Part shown: one piece after another, positions 1-10,274 of the stretch | Layout of the letters: each line of letters opens with the position of its first letter | Position numbering within the stretch: position 1 is the stretch's first letter | Assembly (NCBI GenBank): GCA_938082375.1 | Contig: CALKCJ010000020.1 | Span: 62,001 to 126,000 of the forward strand | DNA: 64,000 nt | DNA from: an uncultured Thermomicrobiaceae bacterium | GTDB taxonomy: Bacteria; Chloroflexota; Chloroflexia; Thermomicrobiales; Thermomicrobiaceae | Reading direction: 5' to 3' | Notes under the pieces: model-generated | The model's database searches: none | What the model was told of the DNA's origin: nothing | What the model saw: the letters and a program-made list of their open reading frames with translations, nothing else | Translations under genes and position numbers: made by a program

Positions 1-2
1 AG

Positions 3-920
3 ATCCGCCCTGCGCCGGATCTGGTGCGCCTCCCTCCCCGCTTCCGGGTCGAGGTTAAGAAGCATCGACTGATCGGGCTCGTCCTCGAGGAACTCGTCCG
101 CTATCGGGCTGACCTGCCGGTCGTGTTGAGCCGCCCGTGCGTCTACGGGGTGTTCTCCCGGCCGGTCGGCCGGCTGGCCCCCAAGGAGGAGCTCTGCGTC
201 GGTTGCCTGCGCTGCACCGTCCAGTACCCGGACGTGGTCCAGATCTACCCGAACCCGGAGCGGGAGCGCCTCGGCGACTCCTACCTGAAGCCCGCGTACG
301 TCGACACCCTGCTCTACGAGGCCCGCACCGGCCACGTGCCGGTTCGCGGGGCAGGCTATCGTGGCCCCTTAGGCGGCGCCGGCTGGGATGGCATGTGGAC
401 CGACATGTCGGAGATCGTCCGGCCGACCCGGGACGGCATCCATGGCCGGGAGTTCATCTCGACGGCGATCGACATCGGCGAGAAGCCGCCCTGGCTCGTG
501 TTCAACGAGGATGGAGAGCCGGTCGGCGCGCTCCCCAGATTGCTGACCATCCAGGTACCGTTCCTGTTCGACTGCCCGCCGCAGAGCGCCCGGCCGCGCC
601 TGCTCCTGGAGATCCTGGCGCGGGCAGCACAGGAGATCGAGACCCTGGCGCTGGTGCCGCTGGATCTGGTCGTCCAATTCGACCTGGCTGGACCACACGT
701 TGTCTCGGTCGTGGAGGAGGAGACCTGGCGCTGGCTCGCGCGGCTGAGTTGGTCGCCTCGCATGATCGCGCTCACGGGTTGGGAGCCGGGGCGCGTCGCC
801 GAGCTAGATCGTCGCTCCCCCGGGAGCACCCTTTGCACACGCGTCGACCTACTGGTCTATCGCAAGCCGGGAGACTCCGCTGAGCCGGCAAAGGCCGTTG
901 GATCAGGTCAGGCTCGCTGA
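3..920 (+). CDS. glutamate synthase-related Fe-S/FMN-domain N-terminal protein (5' end may lie outside window)
   Basis: The frame is open to the left edge; the first start candidate inside the window is GTG at 24 (298 aa). Near residue 58 there is a ferredoxin-like CVGCLRC motif, and near residues 125-150 a stretch containing IVRPTRDGIHGRE. That stretch is the signature of the beginning of the FMN domain in archaeal-type split glutamate synthases. The complete FMN barrel is not present: the protein ends soon after this section. It overlaps the next gene (amidotransferase plus GXGXG) by 23 bp, which suggests translational coupling and a joint role in a multi-subunit glutamate synthase-like enzyme. 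The barrel subunit is probably encoded to the left of the window (inference). The family assignment is good; the exact reaction is not shown. Confidence 0.7.
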   Translation: MRPAPDLVRLPPRFRVEVKKHRLIGLVLEELVRYRADLPVVLSRPCVYGVFSRPVGRLAPKEELCVGCLRCTVQYPDVVQIYPNPERERLGDSYLKPAYVDTLLYEARTGHVPVRGAGYRGPLGGAGWDGMWTDMSEIVRPTRDGIHGREFISTAIDIGEKPPWLVFNEDGEPVGALPRLLTIQVPFLFDCPPQSARPRLLLEILARAAQEIETLALVPLDLVVQFDLAGPHVVSVVEEETWRWLARLSWSPRMIALTGWEPGRVAELDRRSPGSTLCTRVDLLVYRKPGDSAEPAKAVGSGQAR

Positions 921-3036
921 GCGACTCATCGCCTCGCGGGGGCCGCTCGTCGCCGGGCAGGGGGTGCCGCTGCGCAAGGCTGAAGCTGAGGGTGGCTGCG
1001 GCGTCATCGGCATCGCCTCGAGCCAGCCGCTGGCCGGGAAGCACCTCCTCCAGGCCCTGATCCAGATGCGCAACCGCGGCAATGGCAAGCGCGGCGGGAT
1101 CGCGGCCGCCGGGCTGGATCCGACCTTCTTCGGGATTTCGCCCCGCCTGCTCCAGACCGACTATGTGCTGGCAGTCGCCTACCTCGACCGGTCGGTTCGG
1201 CCCGAGGTCGAAGCTGGATTCATCGAGCCGGTCTTCCTCGTCGACCACGTCCACCGGCTCCGCGCGCTGCCGGATTTTCGCACCGTGCCCAGCCTGGAGG
1301 TTCCCCCGCCGGAGGTGGTTTGCTACTTCGCCCGCGTCCGCCCCGAGGTTCGCGCGGCCTTCATGCGCGAGCACGGCATCTCGGAGCGGCACGCCGAGCC
1401 GGCGGAGGACGAGATCGTCTACCAGAGCACGTACCGGCTCAACCGTGCCTGGTATGCCGCGAGCGGGGAGAAGCGTGCTTTCGTCCTCTCGCACGGGAAG
1501 AACCTGCTGATCCTCAAGCTGGTCGGCTACGGCGACGACGTGGTGCGCTACTACCGGCTGGAGGATCTCCACGCCCACGTCTGGATCGGGCACCACCGCT
1601 ACCCGACCAAAGGAAAAGTCTGGCAACCGGGCGGCGCGCACCCCTTCCTCGGGATGCACGACGCGCTCGTCCACGACGGGGACTTCGCCAATTACGCATC
1701 GATCTGCGCCTACCTCGCCCAGCGCAACATCTACCCGCTCTTCCTGACCGACACCGAAGTGGCCGTGCTGGTCTTCGACCTCCTCCACCGGGTCTACGGG
1801 TATCCGCTGGAGTACGTGATCGAGGCGATGGCCCCCACGACCGAGCGCGACTTCACCCTGCTGCCGCAGGAGAAGCAGCGCATCTACGGGATGCTCCAGG
1901 CCGTGCACATCCACGGCTCGCCTGACGGCCCCTGGCTCTTCCTGATCGCCCAGTCGGTCCCAGCGAGCCGGGCCTGCCGGCTGATCGGGATCACCGACAC
2001 CTCGATGCTGCGACCGCAGGTCTTCGCCCTCCAGCAGGGGGAACTCTCGATCGGCTTGGCCGCCTCAGAGAAGCAGGCGATCGATGCCGCGCTGGAGAGC
2101 ATCGCGCAGGACGACCCTCGTGTCTGGCCGCGGGCCGACCTGTACTGGAACGCCCGCGGCGGCAGCCACACGGATGGCGGCGCGTTCATCTTCACGGTGC
2201 AGCTCGACGGGAGCGCCAGCGCGACGCTCACCTGCACCGACAAGTTCGGGCGCCGCATCGCCCCGGACCCGGGCAAGCGTCCGCTCGCCCGCACGGCGAG
2301 CAGCCCGGCCGCCACCCAGACGAGCGTTCCGCCCGGCATCGACCTGGATGTGCCCGCCGAGGAGCTCTTCGCCCAGGCGCGGGAACGGCTACCCGCCTGG
2401 GACTACGGCGAGGTCGCCGCGCTCCTGGCGGCGCTGGAGCGCCTGGCTACCGGGGACGACGAGGATCGCGCGCGGGCGATCGCGGTGCTGACACTGCTCA
2501 TCGACCGCCGCTACCCGACCGGAGCCATGAAGCGGAGCTGCGTGCTGGCGCTGGCCGATCGGAGCCTCACTGGCGTGGTCGATCAGATCCGGCGCCGGCC
2601 GACGCCGGGGTATGCCTGGATGGGCTGGGAGAGCCCGCTGCCGTCGCCGACCGATCAGCGCGCGACTCTGGTGATCGACGCCCGCGGCTTTCCGTCGGAG
2701 GGAGAACACTCGCTGGCCCGCGCGGTCGTCCACGCCTACCACTGCGGCTTCCGCCGGATCCTGGTGGCGAACGTCCGGGGCCAGCGCTTTCTCGGCTGTG
2801 GCCTGGGGCCGAACTCCCACGGCGTGCGGATCGACGTGTATGGCTGCTCCGGCGACTATCTCGCCTCGGGGCTGGATGGTGCCGAGATCGTGGTGCACGG
2901 CAGCGCCCAGGACCAGCTCGCCCAGATCATGAAGGACGGCGCCTTGATCGTCTACGGCGACGTTGACCAGACATTCGGCTACGCCGCCAAGGGGGCAGGG
3001 CATTCATCCTGGGCAACGCTGCCGGGCGGCCGCTGA
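898..3036 (+). CDS. class II glutamine amidotransferase + GXGXG (GltB-like), N-terminal part, frameshifted
   Basis: The N-terminal part is a class II glutamine amidotransferase domain, with GGCGVIGIA around the likely nucleophile Cys34. A propeptide of about 33 residues would have to be removed, as in GltB. The C-terminal part enters the GXGXG beta-helix domain that closes glutamate synthase large subunits (GCGLGPNSHGV, then repeated VHG and VYGD strands). The frame fails at about 2991: after YAAK it reads 14 unrelated residues and stops at 3036. The expected continuation is in another frame up to 3497. The start is TTG at 898, overlapping the upstream gene; GTG at 964 is an alternative. As written, the product lacks the end of the GXGXG domain. 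The cause may be a lost G in the run at 2991-2995, a sequencing error, or recoding. Confidence 0.8.
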   Translation: MDQVRLAERLIASRGPLVAGQGVPLRKAEAEGGCGVIGIASSQPLAGKHLLQALIQMRNRGNGKRGGIAAAGLDPTFFGISPRLLQTDYVLAVAYLDRSVRPEVEAGFIEPVFLVDHVHRLRALPDFRTVPSLEVPPPEVVCYFARVRPEVRAAFMREHGISERHAEPAEDEIVYQSTYRLNRAWYAASGEKRAFVLSHGKNLLILKLVGYGDDVVRYYRLEDLHAHVWIGHHRYPTKGKVWQPGGAHPFLGMHDALVHDGDFANYASICAYLAQRNIYPLFLTDTEVAVLVFDLLHRVYGYPLEYVIEAMAPTTERDFTLLPQEKQRIYGMLQAVHIHGSPDGPWLFLIAQSVPASRACRLIGITDTSMLRPQVFALQQGELSIGLAASEKQAIDAALESIAQDDPRVWPRADLYWNARGGSHTDGGAFIFTVQLDGSASATLTCTDKFGRRIAPDPGKRPLARTASSPAATQTSVPPGIDLDVPAEELFAQARERLPAWDYGEVAALLAALERLATGDDEDRARAIAVLTLLIDRRYPTGAMKRSCVLALADRSLTGVVDQIRRRPTPGYAWMGWESPLPSPTDQRATLVIDARGFPSEGEHSLARAVVHAYHCGFRRILVANVRGQRFLGCGLGPNSHGVRIDVYGCSGDYLASGLDGAEIVVHGSAQDQLAQIMKDGALIVYGDVDQTFGYAAKGAGHSSWATLPGGR

Positions 3037-3497
3037 TCAACGCGGTCGGCCGGCCACGCGTGGTGATCAACGGCACCTGCCTCGACTACCTGGCCGAGTC
3101 GTTCATGGCCGGCGACCCGCTGGACGGGGGCGGCTTCGCGATCCTCAACGGGGTGGCCTTCGACGAGGACGGGCGGCTGTACGAGCTGGACACGCCCTAT
3201 CCCGGCGGCAACCTCTTCTCCCTGGCCTCCGGCGGGGCGATCTACGTGCGTGACCCGCGGGGACTTCTCGAGGAGAGCCAGCTTAACGGCGGTGAGTTCG
3301 CCGCGCTCACGCCCGAGGACTGGGCGCTGATCCGGCCTTACCTCGAGGAGAACGAGCGTCTCTTCGGCATCCCGGTGGACGACCTCCTCAGCGTCGACGG
3401 GCGCCGGCTGCCGCCGGAGCAGGTGTACCGCAAGATCCGGCCGGCTGGTCATGAGGCGCTCATGCCCGAAGAGGCCTGGGTCAAGCGCATGGTCTAG
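2991..3497 (+). pseudogene. displaced C-terminal end of the GltB-like GXGXG protein
   Basis: This frame carries the missing end of the preceding protein. From 2991 it reads GGRAFILGNAAGRPLINAVG and continues without a stop through GGNLFSLASGGAIYVRDP to VKRMV. The AAK/GG junction sits at the run of five G at 2991-2995, and one extra G would join the two frames exactly. Translated alone it could start at GTG 3060 (145 aa), but there is no convincing ribosome binding site and the piece is only part of a beta-helix domain. It is best read as the 3' part of one gene spanning 898-3497. Confidence 0.75.
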
Positions 3498-3561
3498 CCA
3501 CGAGCTGCAGCACCATAGTCGAGCTCCGTGGCGATGACTACCGCGTGGCAGCCAGGTGAAC

Positions 3562-3601
3562 CCTGGAGCGTGGAGACAACCGTGGCTCCTCGCGCTCCAG
3601 G
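3562..3601. terminator. inverted repeat between convergent genes
   Basis: CCTGGAGCG at 3562-3570 is matched by CGCTCCAGG at 3593-3601 (9-bp perfect stem, 22-nt loop). It sits between the convergent GltB-like and PIG-L genes. There is no T tract, so its role as a terminator is an inference from position. Confidence 0.45.
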
Positions 3602-3604
3602 CTA

Positions 3605-4321
3605 TCACGACGGTGCGAGCCGGCGGAATCCCTCAGCCAGCCGGTAACCGCCTCGTCGCCCGAGCTCGCCGGTGATCCGCCGGAAGAGCGCTTCCTGCTC
3701 GGGCCGATCTCGCCCTTGCGTTACATGCTGCCGTAGGGCTTGCATTCGGAGCGTAAATACTGGCTCAATATCCACAAAGACATCAGGCTCCTGACTCATG
3801 ATGAGCATCAGCACCTCTGGGCGGTGTATCGGTAATCCCTTACGCACCTGCTCTGGCTCGCATAGCGGGCTCGGGGCACACAGGTAGGCAGCCTGGAAGA
3901 CAGTGAGCCCGAGCGTTGTGTGATCAGGATAGATCGCACATGCATCTCGTGAGCCGTTTCCCGGATAGGGGTCGTGCGTGATGATCGTGCTCGGTCGATA
4001 CTGCCGGATGAGCCGCGTTACATCGGCGCGAAGCTGAGGAACGTGGAAGGCAAGGTCGCCGTCGTCGTAACGCAAGAACGTGATGTCTGTGACGCCGACG
4101 ACCGCAGCCGCGGCTCGCTGTTCTGCTTCTCGGAGCTCAGCGAGGCGCTCGGCAGTCTTAGCCGGATCGGCTATGCCTCGATTGCCGCTGGTCGCCAGGA
4201 CATACGCCACCAGCCTCCCCTGGGCGACGAGTCGAGCAACGGTGCCAGCCCAGTGCACCTCGATATCGTCGGGGTGAGCAACGATCACGAGAACGGGGTC
4301 GGGGAACTGCTCGAGTGATAT
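3605..4321 (-). CDS. PIG-L/LmbE family deacetylase
   Basis: The protein starts with the PIG-L/LmbE zinc motif AHPDDIE near residue 15 and has a later THDP and a HTT motif, as in N-acetylglucosaminyl or bacillithiol/mycothiol-type deacetylases. The substrate cannot be told from sequence. The only conventional start is GTG at 4288 (227 aa), which would begin two residues before the AHPDD motif and cut the first beta strand. An ATA codon at 4321 lies 7 nt after a good Shine-Dalgarno sequence (AGGAGG, minus strand, near 4330) and gives a normal N-terminus, MSLEQFPDPVLVIVAHPDD, 238 aa. An in-frame TGA lies four codons further upstream, so no ATG, GTG or TTG is available. The coordinates use the ATA start. 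It stands alone and faces away from the MerR gene's promoter. Confidence 0.8.
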   Translation of the reverse strand: MSLEQFPDPVLVIVAHPDDIEVHWAGTVARLVAQGRLVAYVLATSGNRGIADPAKTAERLAELREAEQRAAAAVVGVTDITFLRYDDGDLAFHVPQLRADVTRLIRQYRPSTIITHDPYPGNGSRDACAIYPDHTTLGLTVFQAAYLCAPSPLCEPEQVRKGLPIHRPEVLMLIMSQEPDVFVDIEPVFTLRMQALRQHVTQGRDRPEQEALFRRITGELGRRGGYRLAEGFRRLAPS

Positions 4322-4494
4322 GCCTCGCCCTCCTCACGCTCGGCGGAGAGACCGATGGCCAGACGAAGCGCAAAGGATCTCCGACGAGCGTGTGGGCACA
4401 TCACAGGGCTACTCGCGACACGATGTATCGCTGCCCGAACGCCTCGGCAGCGTGTGATCCGGCATCACCGTACACCTTGACCTTCACGTCAGAG

Positions 4495-4950
4495 TCACGC
4501 GGCGCGTGCTGGCGCCTCCGGGATGCACGGGCACCCTGGTGAGAAGGTGGCACAGCAGTCGCAGCTCTGGGGAGTTCCCGACTGTGCGTCGCTTGCGGCT
4601 AAGCGCTGGACGGCGGCCTCGAGCACGGCTCTGAAGGCGGTGAGAGCCTGGATACGCTCGGTACAGGCCGCGATCTTCCGCTCGAGGAGGTTCCGGAGCT
4701 CGGCCTGGGTGAGGAGGCAGCGATCCTCTTCCGCGACGGCGAGGAGTTGCTTGATTTCAGCGAGGGTTAGGCCGAGCGCTTTCGCTCGCTGGATGAAGCG
4801 GAGTCGATCGAGATCTTCTGGTCGGAAGCATCGGTAACCGTTAGGGGACCGGGGAGCCGGTGGCGGGAGGCCGAGGGACTCATAGTAGCGCACCGTTCTC
4901 GGCGAGACACCGGCTTGGCGTGCGAGTGTCCCTACACGGAGATTCTCCAT
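4495..4950 (-). CDS. MerR family transcriptional regulator, metal-responsive type
   Basis: 151 aa. The N-terminal winged helix is typical of MerR (VGTLARQAGVSPRTVRYYES), followed by a long dimerisation helix with Cys near residue 79. A Cys-rich tail near residues 129-141 (CDCCATFSPGCPC) resembles the metal-binding ends of MerR, CadR, PbrR and ZntR-like regulators. This points to sensing of a soft or divalent metal by the dimer and activation of a promoter with an overlong spacer. No metal pump, reductase or copper chaperone gene is adjacent, so the target is unknown. The next gene upstream on the same strand (zinc alcohol dehydrogenase) ends about 107 bp away. Confidence 0.85.
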   Translation of the reverse strand: MENLRVGTLARQAGVSPRTVRYYESLGLPPPAPRSPNGYRCFRPEDLDRLRFIQRAKALGLTLAEIKQLLAVAEEDRCLLTQAELRNLLERKIAACTERIQALTAFRAVLEAAVQRLAASDAQSGTPQSCDCCATFSPGCPCIPEAPARAA

Positions 4951-5057
4951 GACGGCGCCCTCCGTCTATCTCAAGGCAAGGCTACCCGGCGCACTCCGGC
5001 ATGTGACGCCTGCCTGGCAAAGAGCTCTCCGGTCGAGGTTATACTCGGCACACCTTC

Positions 5058-6311
5058 TCAGGACGATGTCTTCACGACATCCGACGGCTCGAACGCGAAG
5101 ACAGCCTTGATCACCCCCGAGGAGCCCTTGCTGGTCACGGTCTCCAGCGCCCGCCGGTAGTTGACCAGCGCGAAGGTGTGGGTGACCAGCGGCTTGAGGT
5201 CGACGACCTTCTCCGCCATCAGGCGAACGGCCAGCCGCACCGCGTCGACCCGCTCGCCACGCAACTCCTCGCTTGCGTAGGCCACGGCGCCGCGGATCTC
5301 GACCTCGTGCAGCCAGACCGGCGTCCAGTCCACCCCGCTCGGTGAGCTGGCCAGCCCGACCAACACCACCCGGCCGCCGGCCCGCGCTAGCCGCAGCGCG
5401 TCGTCGATCGTGCGCCCAGTGCCGACGCAGTCGAACACGATGTCCGCGCCGCCCTGAACCAGCGGCCGGCCGATGACCGGCCTGAGCACCTCGGCGCCGG
5501 TGAGCTGCGCCACCTGCCGGTAGAGGTCGGCGCCGCGCCGGGCGCGCAGCACCACGTCGGCCCCGAGCCGAGCCGCGGCCTCGCCCTGGAACGGGTAGCG
5601 CGCAGTGACGATCACCCGCGCCTTCGAGCCGATCGCTCGGATCGCGGCCACGGTCAGCAGGCCGATAATGCCTGCCCCTAAGACCAGTACCGTCTGGTCG
5701 TCGCCAGGCCGGTTGCGCAGGACGGCGTGCAGCGCGACCCCGAACGGCTCGGCCAGCACCGCCTCTTCATCGGAGAGCGAGTCCGGCACCGGGATCACCT
5801 GAGATCGATGCGCGACGAAGCTCGGGCTCCAGCTCCCGCCGGTGTCGCGACAGAAGCCGATCATGGTGCCGGCCGAGACCGTGCCCAGGTGGAAGTGCAG
5901 GCAGAGGTTCGGCTCGCCGCGCGCGCAGTTGGGGCAGAGGTCGCGGAAGCCGCGAGCCACGCAGCCGAGCAGCGGGTTGACGACCACGCGCTGGCCGAGC
6001 TGGAAGCCGTCGACCGCGCTACCCACCTCGGCGATCACACCCACGTTCTCGTGCCCGAGGGTGAAGGGGAACGAGGTGACCGCGGACGTCGTGGTGCTAG
6101 CGTGGAGCTGGATCACGCCCAGGTCGCTGCCGCAGATACCACCGTAGCGGGTGGCTACGCGTACCCACTCGGGGGTCGGTAGGCGTGGCTCGGGCACCTC
6201 ACGGAGCTGGAGGCAGGCGAGGGAACTCCAATAGACCGAGCGGGTGAACCGGCCGAGCGCCTTGGTTAACCCATAGCGCGGTACGCTCTGGATGAACTGC
6301 ACAGCTTGCAC
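5058..6311 (-). CDS. zinc-dependent alcohol dehydrogenase (MDR family)
   Basis: 417 aa medium-chain dehydrogenase. The catalytic zinc ligands are visible as GGICGSDL and GHENVG. A structural-zinc Cys cluster follows (CVARGFRDLCPNC...C), and the Rossmann motif is VLGAGIIGLL. The family oxidises alcohols or polyols with NAD(P); the substrate is not predictable. The N-terminus is longer than usual, about 45 residues before the GroES-like core. The start is GTG at 6311, with AGGAGG about 10 nt upstream. It lies 87 bp downstream of a D-aminoacylase-type gene on the same strand and may be cotranscribed with it. Confidence 0.85.
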   Translation of the reverse strand: MQAVQFIQSVPRYGLTKALGRFTRSVYWSSLACLQLREVPEPRLPTPEWVRVATRYGGICGSDLGVIQLHASTTTSAVTSFPFTLGHENVGVIAEVGSAVDGFQLGQRVVVNPLLGCVARGFRDLCPNCARGEPNLCLHFHLGTVSAGTMIGFCRDTGGSWSPSFVAHRSQVIPVPDSLSDEEAVLAEPFGVALHAVLRNRPGDDQTVLVLGAGIIGLLTVAAIRAIGSKARVIVTARYPFQGEAAARLGADVVLRARRGADLYRQVAQLTGAEVLRPVIGRPLVQGGADIVFDCVGTGRTIDDALRLARAGGRVVLVGLASSPSGVDWTPVWLHEVEIRGAVAYASEELRGERVDAVRLAVRLMAEKVVDLKPLVTHTFALVNYRRALETVTSKGSSGVIKAVFAFEPSDVVKTSS

Positions 6312-6398
6312 CGCCCGTGCTCCCTCCTTCCTGTCGGCTCCCTAGCCGTGTGGGCTGCCAGCGGCGATGAGGAGCCGGCTAGCGCGCAGAACCGAGAG

Positions 6399-8027
<1,629 letters not shown>

Positions 8028-8249
8028 GCCCCCACTCCCTTCCGACTCGTGTGACGCGTCTAGCCGCTCAACTGCTCGCATCATACCGGAATCCGGCCGC
8101 TGACCAGGCGCTGCTGCCCAAGTCGTTTGCGGGAGCCTGCAGCTTCCTCAGACTGGCTGCCCCTCTCCGCCGTCGGCTCCTGGCACGACACCTGCGATGG
8201 CCTCGTCTTGACCTGGGGCGATGCAGGGTCTGCAGCAATATCGAGGTAC

Positions 8250-8255
8250 TATAGT
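8250..8255 (+). promoter_or_regulatory. possible -10 element (TATAGT) upstream of alpha/beta hydrolase
   Basis: TATAGT lies 64 nt upstream of the GTG start in the divergent intergenic region 8028-8318. No good -35 hexamer is present at 16-18 bp, so the promoter is weakly supported. Confidence 0.3.
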
Positions 8256-8318
8256 CCCTAAGCGACGCGCCCCGTGTGCTTGTCTGGCGGTGCAGCAGGC
8301 GGCGGAGAGGAGCGTACC

Positions 8319-9134
8319 GTGCCCTACGTCGAGGTCGAGGGCATCCGGCTCTTCTATGAGCGGACTGGAGAGGGAACCCCGCTGGTCCTCCATGCGCACC
8401 ATCACTCTGCCTGGATGGTCTACCAGGTACCCTACTTCTCGCAGTTCTACGAGGTCATCGTCTTCGACCGGCGGGGTACCGGCCGCTCCGACGATCCGCC
8501 CGGGCCGTGGACAGCGGCCGATCTTGCCGCCGATATCCGGCGGCTCATGGACGGGCTGGGGATCGAGCGCGCGGTCGTCGCGGGCAACTCGCTCGGCGGG
8601 GTGGTCACGGCGCAGTTCGGGCTCGATTACCCGGAGCGGGCTTTGGCGCTGGTAATCGGACATACCGTACCGTACCTCTGGCCGTTGGCGCGGGAGTGGC
8701 TCGAGGAGCAGGTCGAGCTCGCGCTGCGCGGCGAGCCGGCGGTGGTGTACCAGCCCCGCTCGTTTGCCTGGGAGGAGCAGGGTCCGCCGACGATCCGGCC
8801 GGGGTTCGCCGACACTGCCGAGGGACGGTACTGGGCAACCCTCGACCGCGCGCTGGGCCGAACCCCGGAGGGGCGGGTCAAGTCGCTGCAGGTGCTGGCG
8901 AGCTGGGACCTGCGCCCTCGCTTCCCGGAGCTGCAGTGGCTCTCCCAGCCGACGCTGGTGATCGTGGGCGGGAACGAGCCGCAGAAGACGATCGAGCTCG
9001 CCTACGAGTGGCACCAGCGGTATAGGAACAGCGAGTTCATCATCCTGCCAGAAACCCACCATGCCGCCGCCATCGAGAACCCGGTCGGCTGGAACCGGGC
9101 GGTCCACGGGTTCCTCCAGCGGCATGGCTTCTAG
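8319..9134 (+). CDS. alpha/beta hydrolase
   Basis: 271 aa alpha/beta-hydrolase fold. The oxyanion-side strand gives LVLHAHHHSAW, then VFDRRGTGRSD, the nucleophile elbow GNSLGG (Ser near residue 91), an acid in the VIVGGNEPQK region, and a terminal catalytic His in THHAAAIENP. Esterase, lactonase and C-C hydrolase activities are all possible; the sequence does not decide. The start GTG at 8319 is chosen because GGAGAGGAG ends 7 nt upstream. The earlier in-frame start at 8274 would add unrelated residues. It transcribes away from the D-aminoacylase-type gene. Confidence 0.85.
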   Translation: MPYVEVEGIRLFYERTGEGTPLVLHAHHHSAWMVYQVPYFSQFYEVIVFDRRGTGRSDDPPGPWTAADLAADIRRLMDGLGIERAVVAGNSLGGVVTAQFGLDYPERALALVIGHTVPYLWPLAREWLEEQVELALRGEPAVVYQPRSFAWEEQGPPTIRPGFADTAEGRYWATLDRALGRTPEGRVKSLQVLASWDLRPRFPELQWLSQPTLVIVGGNEPQKTIELAYEWHQRYRNSEFIILPETHHAAAIENPVGWNRAVHGFLQRHGF

Positions 9135-9205
9135 CCGCTCTCGGGCGCCCTTCCGGCCTGGCTGAAGGTCTAGATCAGCTCCGGCAGATCGGCCTGCACC
9201 GCCCA

Positions 9206-9226
9206 CCAGGGTGACTACCACCCTGG
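9206..9226. terminator. inverted repeat between convergent genes
   Basis: CCAGGGTG (9206-9213), loop ACTAC, CACCCTGG (9219-9226): a perfect 8-bp stem between the alpha/beta hydrolase (+) and the RraA-type gene (-). It could terminate both; no T tract is present. Confidence 0.5.
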
Positions 9227-9289
9227 ACTACGGTGCACGGCCGTCCAGCCGAAGGGTACCCCACGCGTGCCGCCACACGGCCGGCTGCG

Positions 9290-10027
9290 TCACGTGCCGC
9301 GCTTCCGTCGCCAGGCCTCGTACTCGAGGCGCGCCTCTTCGGAAAGTGGATAGTACTTCCGGAGATCGCCGCCGGCAGCCAGCATCTCGCGGGAGAACTC
9401 CTCCCACTCGGCGTGTGCTGTCGCCTCCGCGAGAACCTTCGGGGCCAACGCGGCGGGAATCACGACTGCGCCGTCGTCGTCGGCGATGATGATGTCGCCT
9501 GGCATCACCAACCGGTCGCCGCAGGCAATCGGTACGTTGACCGCGAACGGGACGATGTCCGTCTGGGTATGGAAGTTGGGTGTGACCCCGCGTAGCCAGA
9601 GGCCGAGGCCAAGGCCCTTGACCTTTGGGTAGTCGCGGATGCAGCCGTCGATAACGACACCAATGCCGCCCTTGGCCTTGAAGTAGGTCAGCATCATCTC
9701 GCCAAAGACGCCGCTGCCCATATGGCCGCGCGCGTCGACCACGACCACGTCGCCCGGCTGGGCGCGGTAGAGGACATGACGGTGGAGCTGGCGCTCCGGA
9801 TCAGCGTATTCCTCCAGACCGTACATGTCCTCGCGCTTTGGCATGAATTGCAACGTGAGCGCGGGCCCGATCACCTTCGTGCCAGGCGTCCAGCAGGTGA
9901 GGCCGCGCAGATGCGAGTCGCGGATGCCCAGGCGATTCAACACGCCGGTAGCCGTGGCGCTGCTGACCTGCCCGAGCGCAGCGATCAGCTCTCTGTCAGG
10001 CCGCTGGATATCGGGAATCTCGAACAT
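9290..10027 (-). CDS. RraA-type aldolase/decarboxylase family protein
   Basis: 245 aa. It resembles the RraA / 4-hydroxy-4-methyl-2-oxoglutarate aldolase family, with VVVDARGHMGSGVFGE, GVVIDGCIRDYPKV (the Mg-binding R-D pair) and DIIIADDDGAVVIP. Stand-alone members in catabolic contexts usually act as oxaloacetate decarboxylase or HMG/CHA aldolase rather than as RNase E inhibitor (known for the family). The C-terminal 35 residues are an extra helix. The ATG is preceded by AGGAGGAGG. The neighbours suggest a catabolic role, but the substrate is unknown. Confidence 0.8.
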   Translation of the reverse strand: MFEIPDIQRPDRELIAALGQVSSATATGVLNRLGIRDSHLRGLTCWTPGTKVIGPALTLQFMPKREDMYGLEEYADPERQLHRHVLYRAQPGDVVVVDARGHMGSGVFGEMMLTYFKAKGGIGVVIDGCIRDYPKVKGLGLGLWLRGVTPNFHTQTDIVPFAVNVPIACGDRLVMPGDIIIADDDGAVVIPAALAPKVLAEATAHAEWEEFSREMLAAGGDLRKYYPLSEEARLEYEAWRRKRGT

Positions 10028-10274
10028 CGTTCCTCCTCCTGGTCAAGATAGGCTCTTCGCCCTCGAACACGGGAGGCTCGGTCTCCCTCCGAAAGGTACG
10101 TCTGAGCAGCCGGCCTGTCGAGTTGGACACTGAAGCCGGGCCTGTGCGACATCCATGAGGGAACCGTGACTCTCTTCCCGACAGCGCTTGCCAAAACCGC
10201 TAGCAGCCTGTCAGGGACTAGGGGCGGCTCACCATGAGTCGTCCCGCCTTTACTGGACTGCGCCGCCCAGACTC

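Noticed and set aside
772-1914. Long reverse-strand open frame opposite the amidotransferase gene
   Set aside because: It is the antisense shadow of a GC-rich gene; composition is Arg/Pro/Ala/His-rich with no recognisable motif.
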